From JAXGXJ01 sp040772905 (GTDB taxonomy: Bacteria > Actinomycetota > Thermoleophilia > RBG-16-64-13): 64,000 bases of DNA. The translations under genes and the position numbers were made by a program. The stretch lies in the NCBI GenBank assembly GCA_040772905.1, contig JAXGXJ010000006.1, positions 186,001 through 250,000 on the forward strand. The letters run 5' to 3'. Shown here piece after piece: positions 18,002 through 27,442 of this stretch (positions are counted from its first letter, which is position 1; the number at the start of each line of letters is the position of its first letter). The notes under the pieces were generated by a model that made no database searches, was not told the origin of the DNA, and worked only from the letters and a program-made list of their open reading frames with translations.

Positions 18002-18887
18002 ATGGAACTGAGCCAACTCAAGTACTACGTGACCATCGCCGAGACGCTGAGCTTCACCAAGGCGGCAGAGGTCTTGAGAGTCTCGCAGCCGGCCCTCAGC
18101 TATCAGATGCGCAGGCTGGAGATAGAACTGGGCACCAAGTTGTTCGACCGCGAACATCGCAAGATCGCCCTCACCCCCGACGGCCGCCTGTTTCTTCCCC
18201 TTGCTCAATCGGTCCTCCTGAGAGCCGATGAGGCGGTGCGCATCCTGCGTGAGCACCTGGGCGTGGAGGCCGGTGAGGTACGCATGGGCGCCAACCCGTC
18301 CGTTGCCGCCTACGTGGTCCCCGGGCTGCTGGCAGCCTTTCGCCGCGACTTCCCGCGCGTGAGCGTACATATGCTCGAGGGAAGCGACTTGGAACTGCAG
18401 CATGCTGTCATGGAGGGGACCGTGGACTTCGCCGTGGTGACGGCGCCGGGATCGCCCCAGACCCTGGAGGTCATCCCGCTCGGAGCCGAGGACCTCCTCT
18501 TGGCGGTGCCCAGGGACCACGTCCTCAGCTCCCGCACGGTGGTGAACCTCGCCGAACTCACCCAGGAGGATTTCGTCTTCCCCACCATCTCGTTCAACGT
18601 CACCGCGCAGTTCATCGACGCGTGCCGTCGGGTGGGTTTCGAACCACGAGTGGCGTACCACACCGGGTCGTTCGAGTCGGTGAAGGGCTTCGTGCGCGCG
18701 GGCCTGGGCATTTCCACGCTGCCGCGCATGGCGCTTGACGCGGGGGGCAACGAAGGCATCGTGCTCATCCCCATCGAAGAGGCCCCCGTTCGCGAACTCA
18801 ATCTCATCCGGGGCAAGGACCGCTCCACCACCGGGGTGGCCCGTGCGCTGGTGCAACACGTCACGGTCTATCTGGGGGAACGCCTGA
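18002..18887 (+). CDS. LysR-family transcriptional regulator (3' end uncertain; probable 1-nt indel)
   Basis: The N-terminal winged helix-turn-helix (MELSQLKYYVTIAETLSFTK, LRVSQPALSYQMRRLE) and a LysR effector-binding domain (about residues 90-290) are intact. The reading frame does not stop where LysR proteins end: it stays open to 19933, running antisense through ilvC. If the G5 run at 18874-18878 had one G fewer, the frame would hit TGA at 18885-18887 and give a normal 294-residue protein just before the terminator hairpin. I therefore report the homologous part only. It converges on the ilv operon; regulation of ilv is possible but unproven. Confidence 0.8.
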
Positions 18888-18921
18888 CTCAAGCGGGGTC
18901 GACGGGAAGACGGAGAAAGAG

Positions 18922-18960
18922 CGGGGGGCAGCCCCGGCGTGAGCCGGGGCTGCGCCCCCG
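18922..18960. terminator. Bidirectional terminator between LysR gene and ilvC
   Basis: A perfect 11-bp GC-rich stem (gcagccccggc 18928-18938 with gccggggctgc 18943-18953) is extended by G/C flanks. It is placed between the convergent LysR and ilvC genes. Confidence 0.75.
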
Positions 18961-19021
18961 TGGTCTGCTTCACCAGACGGTCGCCCTTGGGACAATCCGA
19001 CCGTCGGGTCGGAAGGACCGG

Positions 19022-20020
19022 CTATTCCAGCTTGCCGCCCTTGCCCAGCCAGGGCATCATGGCCCGCAGCTCGGCGCCCACGACCTCGATCTCGTGCTCA
19101 GCATCCTCGCGCCTGATGGCGTTGTAGACGGGACGGCCGGCCATGTTTTCCAGGATCCATTCCCGAGCGAACTCGCCGGTCTGGATCTCCTCCAGGATGA
19201 TGGCCATCTCTTCGCGCACTTCCTCGCTGATGATGCGCGGACCCCGCGTGAGATCGCCGTACTCGGCGGTGTCGGAGATGGAGTAGCGCATGCCGCTGAT
19301 GCCGTGCTCGTGGATGAGGTCCACGATGAGCTTCAGCTCGTGCAGGCATTCGAAGTAGGCCACTTCCGGCTGGTAGCCCGCGTCCACCAACGTCTCGAAG
19401 CCGGCGCGGATGAGCTCGCTCACGCCGCCGCAGAGAACGGCCTGCTCGCCGAACAGGTCGGTCTCGGTCTCTTCCTTGAAGGTGGTCTCGATCACGCCGG
19501 CGCGCAGCGCGCCGATGCCCTTCGCGTAGGCCAAGGCCTTCTGCCTGGCCTGCCCGCTGGCATCCTGGTAGACGGCCAGAAGCGCGGGCACCCCCCCACC
19601 CTCGGTGTACACGCGGCGCACCAGATGACCGGGGCCCTTGGGGGCGATCATGGTGACGTCCACGGTGGCCGGCGGGACGATCTGGTTGAAGTGGATGTTG
19701 AAGCCGTGGGCGAACATGAGCATGTCGCCGTCTTTGAGGTTGTCACGGATGGCGTTCTCGTACACGACCTTCTGCGTCTGGTCGGGGACCACCATCATGA
19801 TGACGTCGGCGGCGGCAGCAGCCGCATTGGCCGTCATGACTTCGAAGCCGGCGGCGGCAGCCCTGTCCCAGGCAGGCGTGCCCGGAGCCTCGGCCACCAC
19901 CACTTTCACCCCACTGTCCCTGAGGTTCTGTGAATGAGCGTGTCCCTGGCTGCCGAAACCGATGACGGCCACGGTCTTGCCTTCGAACAGACTCAGATCT
20001 CCATCCTTTTCGTACAACAT
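19022..20020 (-). CDS. ilvC: Ketol-acid reductoisomerase
   Basis: A class I enzyme of 332 residues that isomerises and reduces acetolactate or acetohydroxybutyrate in valine/isoleucine synthesis. The Rossmann motif GFGSQGHAHSQNL (residues 21-33), APKGPGH and the C-terminal metal/substrate blocks (ETDLFGEQAVLCGG, GMRYSISDTAEYGD) are present. The cofactor-selectivity loop reads VVVAEAPGTPAW (40-51), with Glu44 and no Arg or Ser-Lys-Ser phosphate ligands, so NADPH preference is not assured. It is the last gene of ilvD-ilvB-ilvN-ilvC and ends at a terminator hairpin. Confidence 0.96.
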   Translation of the reverse strand: MLYEKDGDLSLFEGKTVAVIGFGSQGHAHSQNLRDSGVKVVVAEAPGTPAWDRAAAAGFEVMTANAAAAAADVIMMVVPDQTQKVVYENAIRDNLKDGDMLMFAHGFNIHFNQIVPPATVDVTMIAPKGPGHLVRRVYTEGGGVPALLAVYQDASGQARQKALAYAKGIGALRAGVIETTFKEETETDLFGEQAVLCGGVSELIRAGFETLVDAGYQPEVAYFECLHELKLIVDLIHEHGISGMRYSISDTAEYGDLTRGPRIISEEVREEMAIILEEIQTGEFAREWILENMAGRPVYNAIRREDAEHEIEVVGAELRAMMPWLGKGGKLE

Positions 20021-20123
20021 GGGTTCCTCTGACCTCCTATGCCTGGTGCGTCATGGCAGGGTAACACAACATGTGCTTCGGCCCGGACCGGGACATCCCA
20101 CTCCAAGGCGAACGGCACTCGAC

Positions 20124-20609
20124 TCAGGTGGGCCGCTTCCCGCGCCCCATAGCCAGCCGCCCGGTGCGCATCAACTCCACCACCCCGAAGGGAGTGAGCA
20201 GATCCATGAAAGCGCTCACCTTCTCGCGAGTGCCGGTCATCTCGATGATCAGCACCTCCTGGCTGACGTCGACGATCTTCGCGCGGAAGATCTCGACGAT
20301 CTGCATGATCTCAGAACGAGTGGAGGCATCGGCCTTCACCTTGACCATCAACAGCTCGCGCTCCACGCTGTCGCCGGGCTCGAGGTCGGTGATCTTGATG
20401 ACGTTGATGAGCTTGTGCAGCTGCTTGGTCACCTGCTCCACCGGCTGATCCTGCTCGTCCACAGTGATGGTCATGCGCGAGACCGCGGGGTTCTCGGTCT
20501 CAGCCACCACCAGACTGTCGATGTTGAACCCCCGCCGCGCGAACAGCCCGGCCACCCGGACGAGCACGCCGGGTCGGTTCTCCACCAGAACGGAGAGTGC
20601 GTGCTTCAT
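20124..20609 (-). CDS. ilvN: Acetolactate synthase small (regulatory) subunit
   Basis: 161 residues. The N-terminal ACT domain (HALSVLVENRPGVLVRVAGLFARRGFNIDSL) is followed by the ALS_ss C-terminal domain. It binds valine and regulates and activates the IlvB catalytic subunit. Its ATG overlaps the ilvB stop (TGATG), so translation is coupled. ilvC follows after about 100 bases. Confidence 0.95.
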   Translation of the reverse strand: MKHALSVLVENRPGVLVRVAGLFARRGFNIDSLVVAETENPAVSRMTITVDEQDQPVEQVTKQLHKLINVIKITDLEPGDSVERELLMVKVKADASTRSEIMQIVEIFRAKIVDVSQEVLIIEMTGTREKVSAFMDLLTPFGVVELMRTGRLAMGRGKRPT

Positions 20610-22297
20610 CAGTCCCCCTCCATCATGTCGTGCACAGTGCCACCAGCCGGGATCATGGGATAGACGTTGGCCTCGCGCTTGACGCGGATATCGATGACGG
20701 CCGGCGCGGGGCTGGCGAAAGCCGTGCGCAGCACCTCCTCGAGTTCGTCAGGCTTCGTGGCCCGGTACCCCTCGGCCCCGTAAGCCTCGGCCAGCTTGAC
20801 GAAGTCAGGCTGCGCTTCCATGCAGGTCTGGCTGTAATGGCATTGCCAGAAGAGCTCCTGCCACTGCCGCACCATGCCCAGATACTGGTTGTTGATGATG
20901 CACACCTTCACCGGCAGGCAGTACTGCACGGCCGTGGCGAGTTCCTGCAGGGTCATCTGGAACGAGCCGTCGCCGGCGATGTCGATCACCAACTCACCGG
21001 GGCGCGCCACCTGCGCGCCGATGGAAGCAGGGAAGCCGAAGCCCATGGTGCCCAACCCGCCCGAGGTGATGAACCGGCGGGGATGACGCCCCAGGTAGTG
21101 CTGAGCGGCCCACATCTGATGCTGCCCCACCTCGGTGCACACCACGGCTTCGCCCTTGGTGACCTCCCAGATCTTGTGGATGGCCCATTCGGGCATGATG
21201 TCGCCACCCTCGTCCTGCCGGACCACCAGCGGGTGGTCGCGCTTCCATGCTTCCACCTGCTCCATCCAAGGAAGATGACGGTCGGGGCTGAGGTCGAGCG
21301 TCTTGAGTTCGGCAAGAAGGGAACCCAACACACGCTTGGCGTCGCCGACGATAGGCACGTCCACGGCCACGTTCTTCGAGATCTCCGCGGGGTCGACATC
21401 GACATGCACGAAACCGGCATGAGGGGCGAACGCCGCTAGATTGCCGGTGACCCGGTCGTCGAAACGGACGCCCACCGCGATGATGAGGTCGGACTGACTG
21501 ATGGCGTAGTTGGCGTACTGGGTACCGTGCATGCCCAGCATGCCCATGGAAAGCTCGTGCTCCTCGGGGAAACAACCCTTGCCCGTAAGCGTGGTGGTGA
21601 CGGGTATGTGGCCGTACAGCGCCAACTCCCGCAACTCGTCGGAAGCGTTGCCGATGATCACGCCCCCGCCTGCATAGATGACCGGCCGTTCAGCCGCGGC
21701 GATGACTCGGGCCGCCTCCCTGATCTGCTTGGCATTGCCCTTGACAGTCGGCTTGTAGCCGGGGAGTCTCATGGCAGGAACGACCGTGGGGTCGTATTCC
21801 ATGTCTTCCTTGGTCACGTCCACGGGGATGTCGATGAGAACGGGGCCGGGGCGGCCCGTGCCCGCGATGTGGAAGGCCTCCCGGATGATGCGCGGCAGGT
21901 CTTCCGAACGCTTGACCAGATAGTTGTGCTTGACGATGGGCAGCGTGATGCCGGTGATGTCGGCCTCCTGGAAGGAGTCCAGTCCGATCAGATGGCGGCT
22001 CACCTGCCCTGTGATGGCCACCATCGGCACGCTGTCCATGTACGCGTTAGCGATGGGTGTGACCAGGTTGGTCGCCCCCGGCCCCGAGGTGGCAACGCAC
22101 ACGCCCACCTTGCCCGAGGCTCGAGCGTAACCGTCGGCGGCGTGACCGGCACCTTGCTCGTGGCGCGCCAAGATGTGGTTGATATCAAAATCGTAGAGGG
22201 CATCGTAAAGCGGGATCACAGACCCGCCCGGAAACCCGAATATGGTGTCGACCCCTTCGCGCTTCAGCGCTTCGAGGATCACTCTGGATGCTTTCAT
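20609..22297 (-). CDS. ilvB: Acetolactate synthase large (catalytic) subunit
   Basis: A ThDP-dependent enzyme that condenses two pyruvates, or pyruvate with 2-oxobutyrate. Visible are the N-terminal FGFPGGSVIPLYDAL block with the catalytic Glu region (ARHEQGAGHAADGYAR) and the C-terminal ThDP/Mg motif GDGSFQMTLQEL...NNQYLGMVRQW. ATG 22297 (MKASRVILEALKREGVDTIF) is preferred; the upstream frame to 22348 shows no homology-like sequence. It lies about 110 bases downstream of ilvD and overlaps ilvN by one base. Confidence 0.95.
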   Translation of the reverse strand: MKASRVILEALKREGVDTIFGFPGGSVIPLYDALYDFDINHILARHEQGAGHAADGYARASGKVGVCVATSGPGATNLVTPIANAYMDSVPMVAITGQVSRHLIGLDSFQEADITGITLPIVKHNYLVKRSEDLPRIIREAFHIAGTGRPGPVLIDIPVDVTKEDMEYDPTVVPAMRLPGYKPTVKGNAKQIREAARVIAAAERPVIYAGGGVIIGNASDELRELALYGHIPVTTTLTGKGCFPEEHELSMGMLGMHGTQYANYAISQSDLIIAVGVRFDDRVTGNLAAFAPHAGFVHVDVDPAEISKNVAVDVPIVGDAKRVLGSLLAELKTLDLSPDRHLPWMEQVEAWKRDHPLVVRQDEGGDIMPEWAIHKIWEVTKGEAVVCTEVGQHQMWAAQHYLGRHPRRFITSGGLGTMGFGFPASIGAQVARPGELVIDIAGDGSFQMTLQELATAVQYCLPVKVCIINNQYLGMVRQWQELFWQCHYSQTCMEAQPDFVKLAEAYGAEGYRATKPDELEEVLRTAFASPAPAVIDIRVKREANVYPMIPAGGTVHDMMEGD

Positions 22298-22409
22298 GCT
22301 GCGCTCCGTCGTCTCAAGTGATGCGACTCTGAGTCCGCCGCCCTGCACGGGAGCAGACGCCTGGAAGGATGGTCGCCGATGGCCGCGCGCTGCCGCGCCG
22401 TCGGAGGTA

Positions 22410-24080
22410 CTACTCTCCTCCGCCCAGTACCGCGCCGGTGTCGGCTCCCTGGACCATGGCTACGTAGCGGCGCAGCACGCCCGAATGCGTTCGAGCCGGG
22501 CGCTGCCACGCCTTCCTCCTCTGGTCCATCTCCTCATCGTCGATATCCAGCGTCAGCGAGCGCGCCGGGATGTCGATGCTGATCGTGTCGCCGTCCTTCA
22601 CCAGAGCGATGGGGCCGCCGTCCAGGGCCTCAGGAGCCACGTGGCCGATGCTGGCGCCGCGGCTGGCCCCGCTGAAGCGGCCGTCGGTGATGAGGGCAAC
22701 GCTGTCATCCAGGCCCGCACCCGCCAGCGCCGACGTGGGCGTGAGCATCTCAGGCATGCCCGGGCCACCCTTGGGGCCCACGTAGCGGATGACGACCACC
22801 GTGCCCGGCACGATGCGACCTTCCTCGATGGCTTTCATGAGAGTCGGTTCGTCGTCGAAGACAAGGGCGGGCCCGCGGTGCACCAACATCTGCGGGAGCA
22901 CTGCCGACTCCTTGACCACGGCGCCACGAGGCGCGAGGTTGCCGAACAGCATGGCAAGGCCGCCGGTCTCACGGTAGGGCCGATCGAGCGGCCTGATGAC
23001 CTCGTCGTCGCGGATGGCTGCGGCACCATACTGCTCAGCCATATGTGCGCCGCTCACCGTCGGCACGGTGCCGTCCACCAGACCGGCCTCGCCCAAGCGC
23101 TTCATGACGGCCATGATGCCACCGGCGCGATGGAGGTCTTCCATGTGGTTGTTGCCCGACGGCGAGAGTTTCACCAGGTTGGGTGTCTTGGCCGCCACCT
23201 CGTTGAAATCCTCCAGCTTGACGTCGACCTCGGCTTCATTGGCGATGGCCATGAGGTGGAGCACTGTGTTGGTGGAGCAGCCCAGAGCCGCATCCACCGC
23301 CAGCGCGTTGCGCAGGCTGGCAGGAGTGAGAAAATGCCGGGCCGTCTTGCCCTGCCGCACCATCTCCACAGCAGCCACGCCCGTCTGCCGGGCCAGGATG
23401 AGACGAGAAGAGAACGGCGCCGGTATTGTGGCGTCGCCGGGCAGAGCCAGGCCCAGAGTCTCGGTGACGCAACTCATGGAGTTGGCGGTGAAGAGGCCGG
23501 CGCACGAGCCGCAGGTGGGGCAGACCGAATCCTCCAACTCACAGAGGTCGTCAGAGGTCAGGTCACCCTTCAGGTAGCCGCCCAGACCCTCGAATATCTG
23601 ACTGAGGCTCACCTTGCGCCCGCGATAATCGCCGGCCAGCATGGGGCCGCCCGAGATGATGACCACGGGGATATCCAAGCGCGCCGCAGCCATGACCATG
23701 CCGGGGACGACCTTGTCGCAGTTGGGGATGAGCACCAGACCATCCAGGGCGTGAGCCTTGGCCATGATCTCCACCGAATCAGCGATGACCTCGCGCGAGA
23801 CCAGGGAGTAGTGCATGCCTTCATGGTTCATGGCGATGCCGTCGCACACGCCGATGACGTTGAACTCCAGCGGCACGCCACCGGCCTGCCACACCCCGTA
23901 CTTGGCCTGCTGGGCGATGGTGTTGAGATGGATGTGGCCGGGTATCCATTCGTTGTATGAGTTCGCGATGCCGATGAGCGGCCGGCCGATGTCGTCGCGG
24001 CTCACCCCGAGTGCGCGCAGCAACGAACGGTGCGGGGCACGGGCGGGACCGGAGAAGACGCTCTGACTGGTGCTCTTCAA
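22410..24080 (-). CDS. ilvD: Dihydroxy-acid dehydratase
   Basis: 556 residues. It dehydrates 2,3-dihydroxyisovalerate and its homologue in branched-chain amino acid synthesis. The Fe-S ligand cysteines lie in IPNCDK and CPTCGSCAGLFTANSM; other family blocks are GGPMLAGDYRG and CDGIAMNHEGM. The start is TTG 24080 with a GAGGAG site six bases upstream. It is the first gene of the ilvD-B-N-C operon and its leader faces the divergent aminotransferase gene. The enzyme is oxygen-labile in many bacteria, consistent with an anaerobe. Confidence 0.95.
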   Translation of the reverse strand: MKSTSQSVFSGPARAPHRSLLRALGVSRDDIGRPLIGIANSYNEWIPGHIHLNTIAQQAKYGVWQAGGVPLEFNVIGVCDGIAMNHEGMHYSLVSREVIADSVEIMAKAHALDGLVLIPNCDKVVPGMVMAAARLDIPVVIISGGPMLAGDYRGRKVSLSQIFEGLGGYLKGDLTSDDLCELEDSVCPTCGSCAGLFTANSMSCVTETLGLALPGDATIPAPFSSRLILARQTGVAAVEMVRQGKTARHFLTPASLRNALAVDAALGCSTNTVLHLMAIANEAEVDVKLEDFNEVAAKTPNLVKLSPSGNNHMEDLHRAGGIMAVMKRLGEAGLVDGTVPTVSGAHMAEQYGAAAIRDDEVIRPLDRPYRETGGLAMLFGNLAPRGAVVKESAVLPQMLVHRGPALVFDDEPTLMKAIEEGRIVPGTVVVIRYVGPKGGPGMPEMLTPTSALAGAGLDDSVALITDGRFSGASRGASIGHVAPEALDGGPIALVKDGDTISIDIPARSLTLDIDDEEMDQRRKAWQRPARTHSGVLRRYVAMVQGADTGAVLGGGE

Positions 24081-24359
24081 GACTGACTCCTCAAAAAAAG
24101 GATGGAACGCGACAGTTTTCTAGTTTACTCGCCCGCCAGAGCTATGCAAACCACGGCATGGACCCACGCTGCGGCCGGGACACTACCGACGCAGTCCACT
24201 TGCGCACCAAACGCAACGACGCGGACCTCGGGTCTGACGAGACGCGCCAGTCGCTGTACGGCAGCGGTGCCCGGTATCCGCATCGCGTGGTACGCTCCCT
24301 CCCATAGAGCAGCCAGTCCCCGAAGGGCGGGGGCTGCGGACCGGACAGATGGAGGAGCC
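24081..24359. promoter_or_regulatory. Divergent ilvD / aminotransferase intergenic region with a hairpin
   Basis: This 279-base interval must hold the promoters of ilvD (minus) and the aminotransferase (plus). A 9-bp stem with one G-U pair (24314-24322 with 24328-24336, five-base loop) lies 24 bases before the aminotransferase start. An AT-rich patch at 24110-24127 and a T7 run on the ilvD side are also visible. I see no T-box or leader-peptide signature. Confidence 0.4.
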
Positions 24360-25658
24360 ATGAACAACGCCGAACTTGCCGCCCTCAGAGCTGAGGTGGT
24401 ACCGCAGGGTGCCCCCATGACGCTGCCCGTGTTCGTGTCTCGAGCCCGCAACGCCATCATCACCGACGTGGAGGGCAGGGAGTACATCGATTTCGCCGCC
24501 GGCATCGGAGTGATGGCCGTGGGTCACGCCCATCCCAAAGTGGTGGAGGCGATCAAAGACCAAGCCGAGCTCTACTCCCACACCTGCTTCGGTCTCTTCG
24601 GCTACGAGTCGTACTTGCGGCTGGCGCAGCGCCTCAACGAACTGGTGCCCGGCGACTCGCCCAAGCGCACCTTCTTCATGAACTCGGGCGCCGAAGCGGT
24701 TGAGAACGCGGTGAAGATCGCTCGCTACGTGACGGGGCGCAAGTCCATCATCGCCTTCGACGACGCCTTCCACGGCCGGACGTACATGACCCTCAGCCTC
24801 ACCTCTCAGGTGGACCCGTACAAGAAGGGCTTCGGCCCCTTCGCGCCCGAGGTCTACCACATCCCCTTCGCCTACTGCTACCGCTGCCCGCTGCGGCTCA
24901 CCCATCCGTCCTGCGGCTGCGCCTGCACGGCCTTTCTGGAGCAGGCCTTCGACAAGCTCGTAGATGCCGGCGACGTGGCAGCCGTGATCGCCGAACCGGT
25001 GCTGGGCGAGGGCGGGTTCATCGTCCCGCCGCCTGAGTACATGGGCAAGATCAAGGAGATCTGCGACAGGCACGGCATCCTGCTCATCGCCGACGAGATC
25101 CAGACGGGCATCGGTCGGACCGGCAAGTGGTTCGCCATGGAGCACTGGGGCGTGGAACCCGATATCGTCTGCACGGCCAAAGCTCTGGGCGGCGGCTTCC
25201 CCATCTCGGGGATCACCGGCAAACAGGAGATCATGGACGGCGTCCATGCCAGCGGCATCGGCACCACGTATGGGGGCAGTCCCACCGGCTGCCGGGCGGG
25301 GCTGGCCGTCCTGGAGGTCATCGAGAGCGAAGGGCTGCTCGCCCGGGCGGACTTGATCGGCGGGCGCCTCAAGTCCCGGTTCTTGGCTCTGCAGGAGCGG
25401 TATCCCGTCATCGGAGACGTGAGGGGCCTGGGGGCCATGGTGGGCATGGAACTGGTCGAAGACCCCACGACCAAGAGGCCGGCGACCGACTTCGCCAAGC
25501 GGCTCCGCACCAGGCTCTACCAGAACGGCGTGGTGAACATCGGCGCCGGCACCTACTACAACGTGCTGCGCATCCTGGTACCGCTCACCATAGAGGACGA
25601 GACGCTCGAGCGCGGCCTCGACATCCTGGAGCGCACCATGGCCGAGGTCAGCGCCTGA
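24360..25658 (+). CDS. Class III PLP aminotransferase (4-aminobutyrate aminotransferase-like)
   Basis: A fold-type I aminotransferase of 432 residues. The PLP-binding signature region is LLIADEIQTGIGRTGKWFA, with the Schiff-base lysine in CTAKALGGGFP. MNSGAEAVENAVKIAR and FDDAFHGRTYMTLSLT are typical of omega-amino-acid transaminases. A cysteine-rich insert (YCYRCPLRLTHPSCGCAC) is shared by a subset of GABA transaminases. It likely transfers the amino group of a terminal amine to 2-oxoglutarate or pyruvate, giving a semialdehyde. The AOR gene starts two bases after its stop, so an aldehyde product oxidised by AOR is plausible. The exact substrate is not known. Confidence 0.88.
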   Translation: MNNAELAALRAEVVPQGAPMTLPVFVSRARNAIITDVEGREYIDFAAGIGVMAVGHAHPKVVEAIKDQAELYSHTCFGLFGYESYLRLAQRLNELVPGDSPKRTFFMNSGAEAVENAVKIARYVTGRKSIIAFDDAFHGRTYMTLSLTSQVDPYKKGFGPFAPEVYHIPFAYCYRCPLRLTHPSCGCACTAFLEQAFDKLVDAGDVAAVIAEPVLGEGGFIVPPPEYMGKIKEICDRHGILLIADEIQTGIGRTGKWFAMEHWGVEPDIVCTAKALGGGFPISGITGKQEIMDGVHASGIGTTYGGSPTGCRAGLAVLEVIESEGLLARADLIGGRLKSRFLALQERYPVIGDVRGLGAMVGMELVEDPTTKRPATDFAKRLRTRLYQNGVVNIGAGTYYNVLRILVPLTIEDETLERGLDILERTMAEVSA

Positions 25659-25660
25659 CA

Positions 25661-27442
25661 ATGGCCGTCACCTGCGACATACTCCTGGTCGATCTCACCG
25701 CCGGGACGACCACAGTCGAGACGGTGGAGGTGGAGCGCTCCCTCGGTCTTGGGGGCAAGATCCTGGGGGCGCAGCTTCTCGAGCGCTTTCTCGACCCTTC
25801 GGTGGATCCCCTCGCCCCCGGCAACGTGGTGGTGATGACCCCTTCCCCGTTGGCGGCCTTCGGCGTGTCGGGATCCAATAGGTTCGGCGCCTTCACACGC
25901 AGCCCTTTGACCGGAGTCTGGCTGGAGTGCTACTGCGGCGGTTCCTTCGGCCGGGCGTTCACCGAGACCGGCTGGGACGCGGTAGTGATCCGAGGGGCTG
26001 CACAGACCCCGGCGCGACTGCATCTGTCCCGCGCCGGCGCAGAGATAGTACCCGCGGACGATCTGTGGGGACGGGAGCCCGCCGAGGTGGAGGAGCAACT
26101 GCTCGCCGCGCTGCAGAAGCGCTCCGCGGTGCTGGCCATCGGCGTGGCGGGCGAGAACCTGGCCCGGATGGCGTCGGTGATGCACGAGGAAGCCCACGCC
26201 TTGGGACGCGGAGGCATGGGAGCCGTGTTCGGCAGCAAGAAGCTCAAAGCGGTGACCGTCACCTCCCCGGGAGCGACAAGGTCGGAGGTGGGCGAAGAGT
26301 TCGCCACGGCGCGCCGCGAACTCGCGCGCGCCGGCGCCGAGTCTCCGCTGGTGGAAGGCTACCGGCGCTATGGGACCCCGGCAGTGGCTGCGCTCACCAA
26401 CGAGTACGGCGCTTTCCCCACCGACTTCTTCACCAGGGGCACCGCGCCCCACCGCGACACTCTGGAGGCCGACCGCTGGCGACAGTGGGCCGACTATTCC
26501 AGCGAGGGCTGTCCCCCCTGCCCCATCCGCTGCCGCCACACCCTCACCCTCAAGGACGGGCCGCATGCAGGTCGCCGGATACATGCGGCCGAGTACGAGA
26601 CCTTGTACTCATTCGGGGGCTCGGCCATGGTGGAGCATGCCCGCGACATAGCCTTCTTGAACGAGCTCTGCAACCGCTACGGCCTGGACAGCATAAGCGC
26701 GGGCAACCTGGCGGCGGCAGCCATCAAGGCCCACGAGGTGGGCATGCTGCCCGAAGGTCCCGCGGCCGGCGACATCGCCGCCATCGGGGAGTTGCTGACC
26801 CAGGTCGCGCATCGCTCCTCTCCCATGGGAGACACCCTGGCCGAAGGGCTGGATCACGCCTTGGAGGTCTGGGGCATGAGCGACTGGTCCATCACCAGCA
26901 AGGGCATGGACCCGGCCGGCTACGAACCCCGGCGACTGAAGGGCATGGCCCTCAGCAACGCGCTGAGCGTGCGAGGTGCCTGCCATCTGCGGGCCACGTT
27001 CTACAAGCCCGAACTGGGCGGCCTGCTGGAGGGTCTCGACGACGAGCAGTTCGTCACCACGTACGTCGACTGGGAAGACCGCATGACCATCATGGACAGT
27101 CTGACCATGTGCCGCTTCTATCGCGATCTGCTGCCCTGGGAACAGATGCTGCCCCTGGTTGCGCACCTCAACGGCGGTCCGGTGACCAGAGAGGAGCTCA
27201 AACGACTCTCGCAGCGCACAATCAGCCGCATCCGACGCCTCAACTTCGCGCTCGGCTGCACTCCCGACGACGACACAGTAGCTGAGCGCTTCTTCCGCGA
27301 GGCCACGGACAGAGCGCCCGCCCTCGACCGCGAGGAGCTGAGGAAGAGGATAGGCCTCTACTGGCGTGAGCGCGGGTGGACGGAAGACGGATGGCTGCCG
27401 GAAGGGATGCTCCCGCCCGTCGCCCCCTCTTTCACCCCCTGA
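25661..27442 (+). CDS. Tungsten-type aldehyde:ferredoxin oxidoreductase family protein
   Basis: 593 residues. The N-terminal domain (VDLTAGTTTVETV, LGGKILGAQLL, NRFGAFTRSP) and the [4Fe-4S] motif GCPPCPIRCRHTL (CxxCxxxC) are typical of the AOR family, with the fourth ligand probably the cysteine in DSLTMCRFY. These enzymes oxidise aldehydes to acids with ferredoxin, or run in reverse, using a tungsten bis-pterin. It starts two bases after the aminotransferase stop, indicating co-expression. It overlaps the 3' end of the convergent isocitrate dehydrogenase gene by 11 bases. Substrate unknown. Confidence 0.9.
   Translation: MAVTCDILLVDLTAGTTTVETVEVERSLGLGGKILGAQLLERFLDPSVDPLAPGNVVVMTPSPLAAFGVSGSNRFGAFTRSPLTGVWLECYCGGSFGRAFTETGWDAVVIRGAAQTPARLHLSRAGAEIVPADDLWGREPAEVEEQLLAALQKRSAVLAIGVAGENLARMASVMHEEAHALGRGGMGAVFGSKKLKAVTVTSPGATRSEVGEEFATARRELARAGAESPLVEGYRRYGTPAVAALTNEYGAFPTDFFTRGTAPHRDTLEADRWRQWADYSSEGCPPCPIRCRHTLTLKDGPHAGRRIHAAEYETLYSFGGSAMVEHARDIAFLNELCNRYGLDSISAGNLAAAAIKAHEVGMLPEGPAAGDIAAIGELLTQVAHRSSPMGDTLAEGLDHALEVWGMSDWSITSKGMDPAGYEPRRLKGMALSNALSVRGACHLRATFYKPELGGLLEGLDDEQFVTTYVDWEDRMTIMDSLTMCRFYRDLLPWEQMLPLVAHLNGGPVTREELKRLSQRTISRIRRLNFALGCTPDDDTVAERFFREATDRAPALDREELRKRIGLYWRERGWTEDGWLPEGMLPPVAPSFTP

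Noticed and set aside
18888..19933. Second half of the long LysR frame as a C-terminal domain
   Set aside because: It runs through a terminator hairpin and antisense to ilvC with low-complexity shadow-type composition.
24183..25661. 492-codon minus-strand frame opposite the aminotransferase gene
   Set aside because: Shadow of the PLP enzyme; no recognisable domain.
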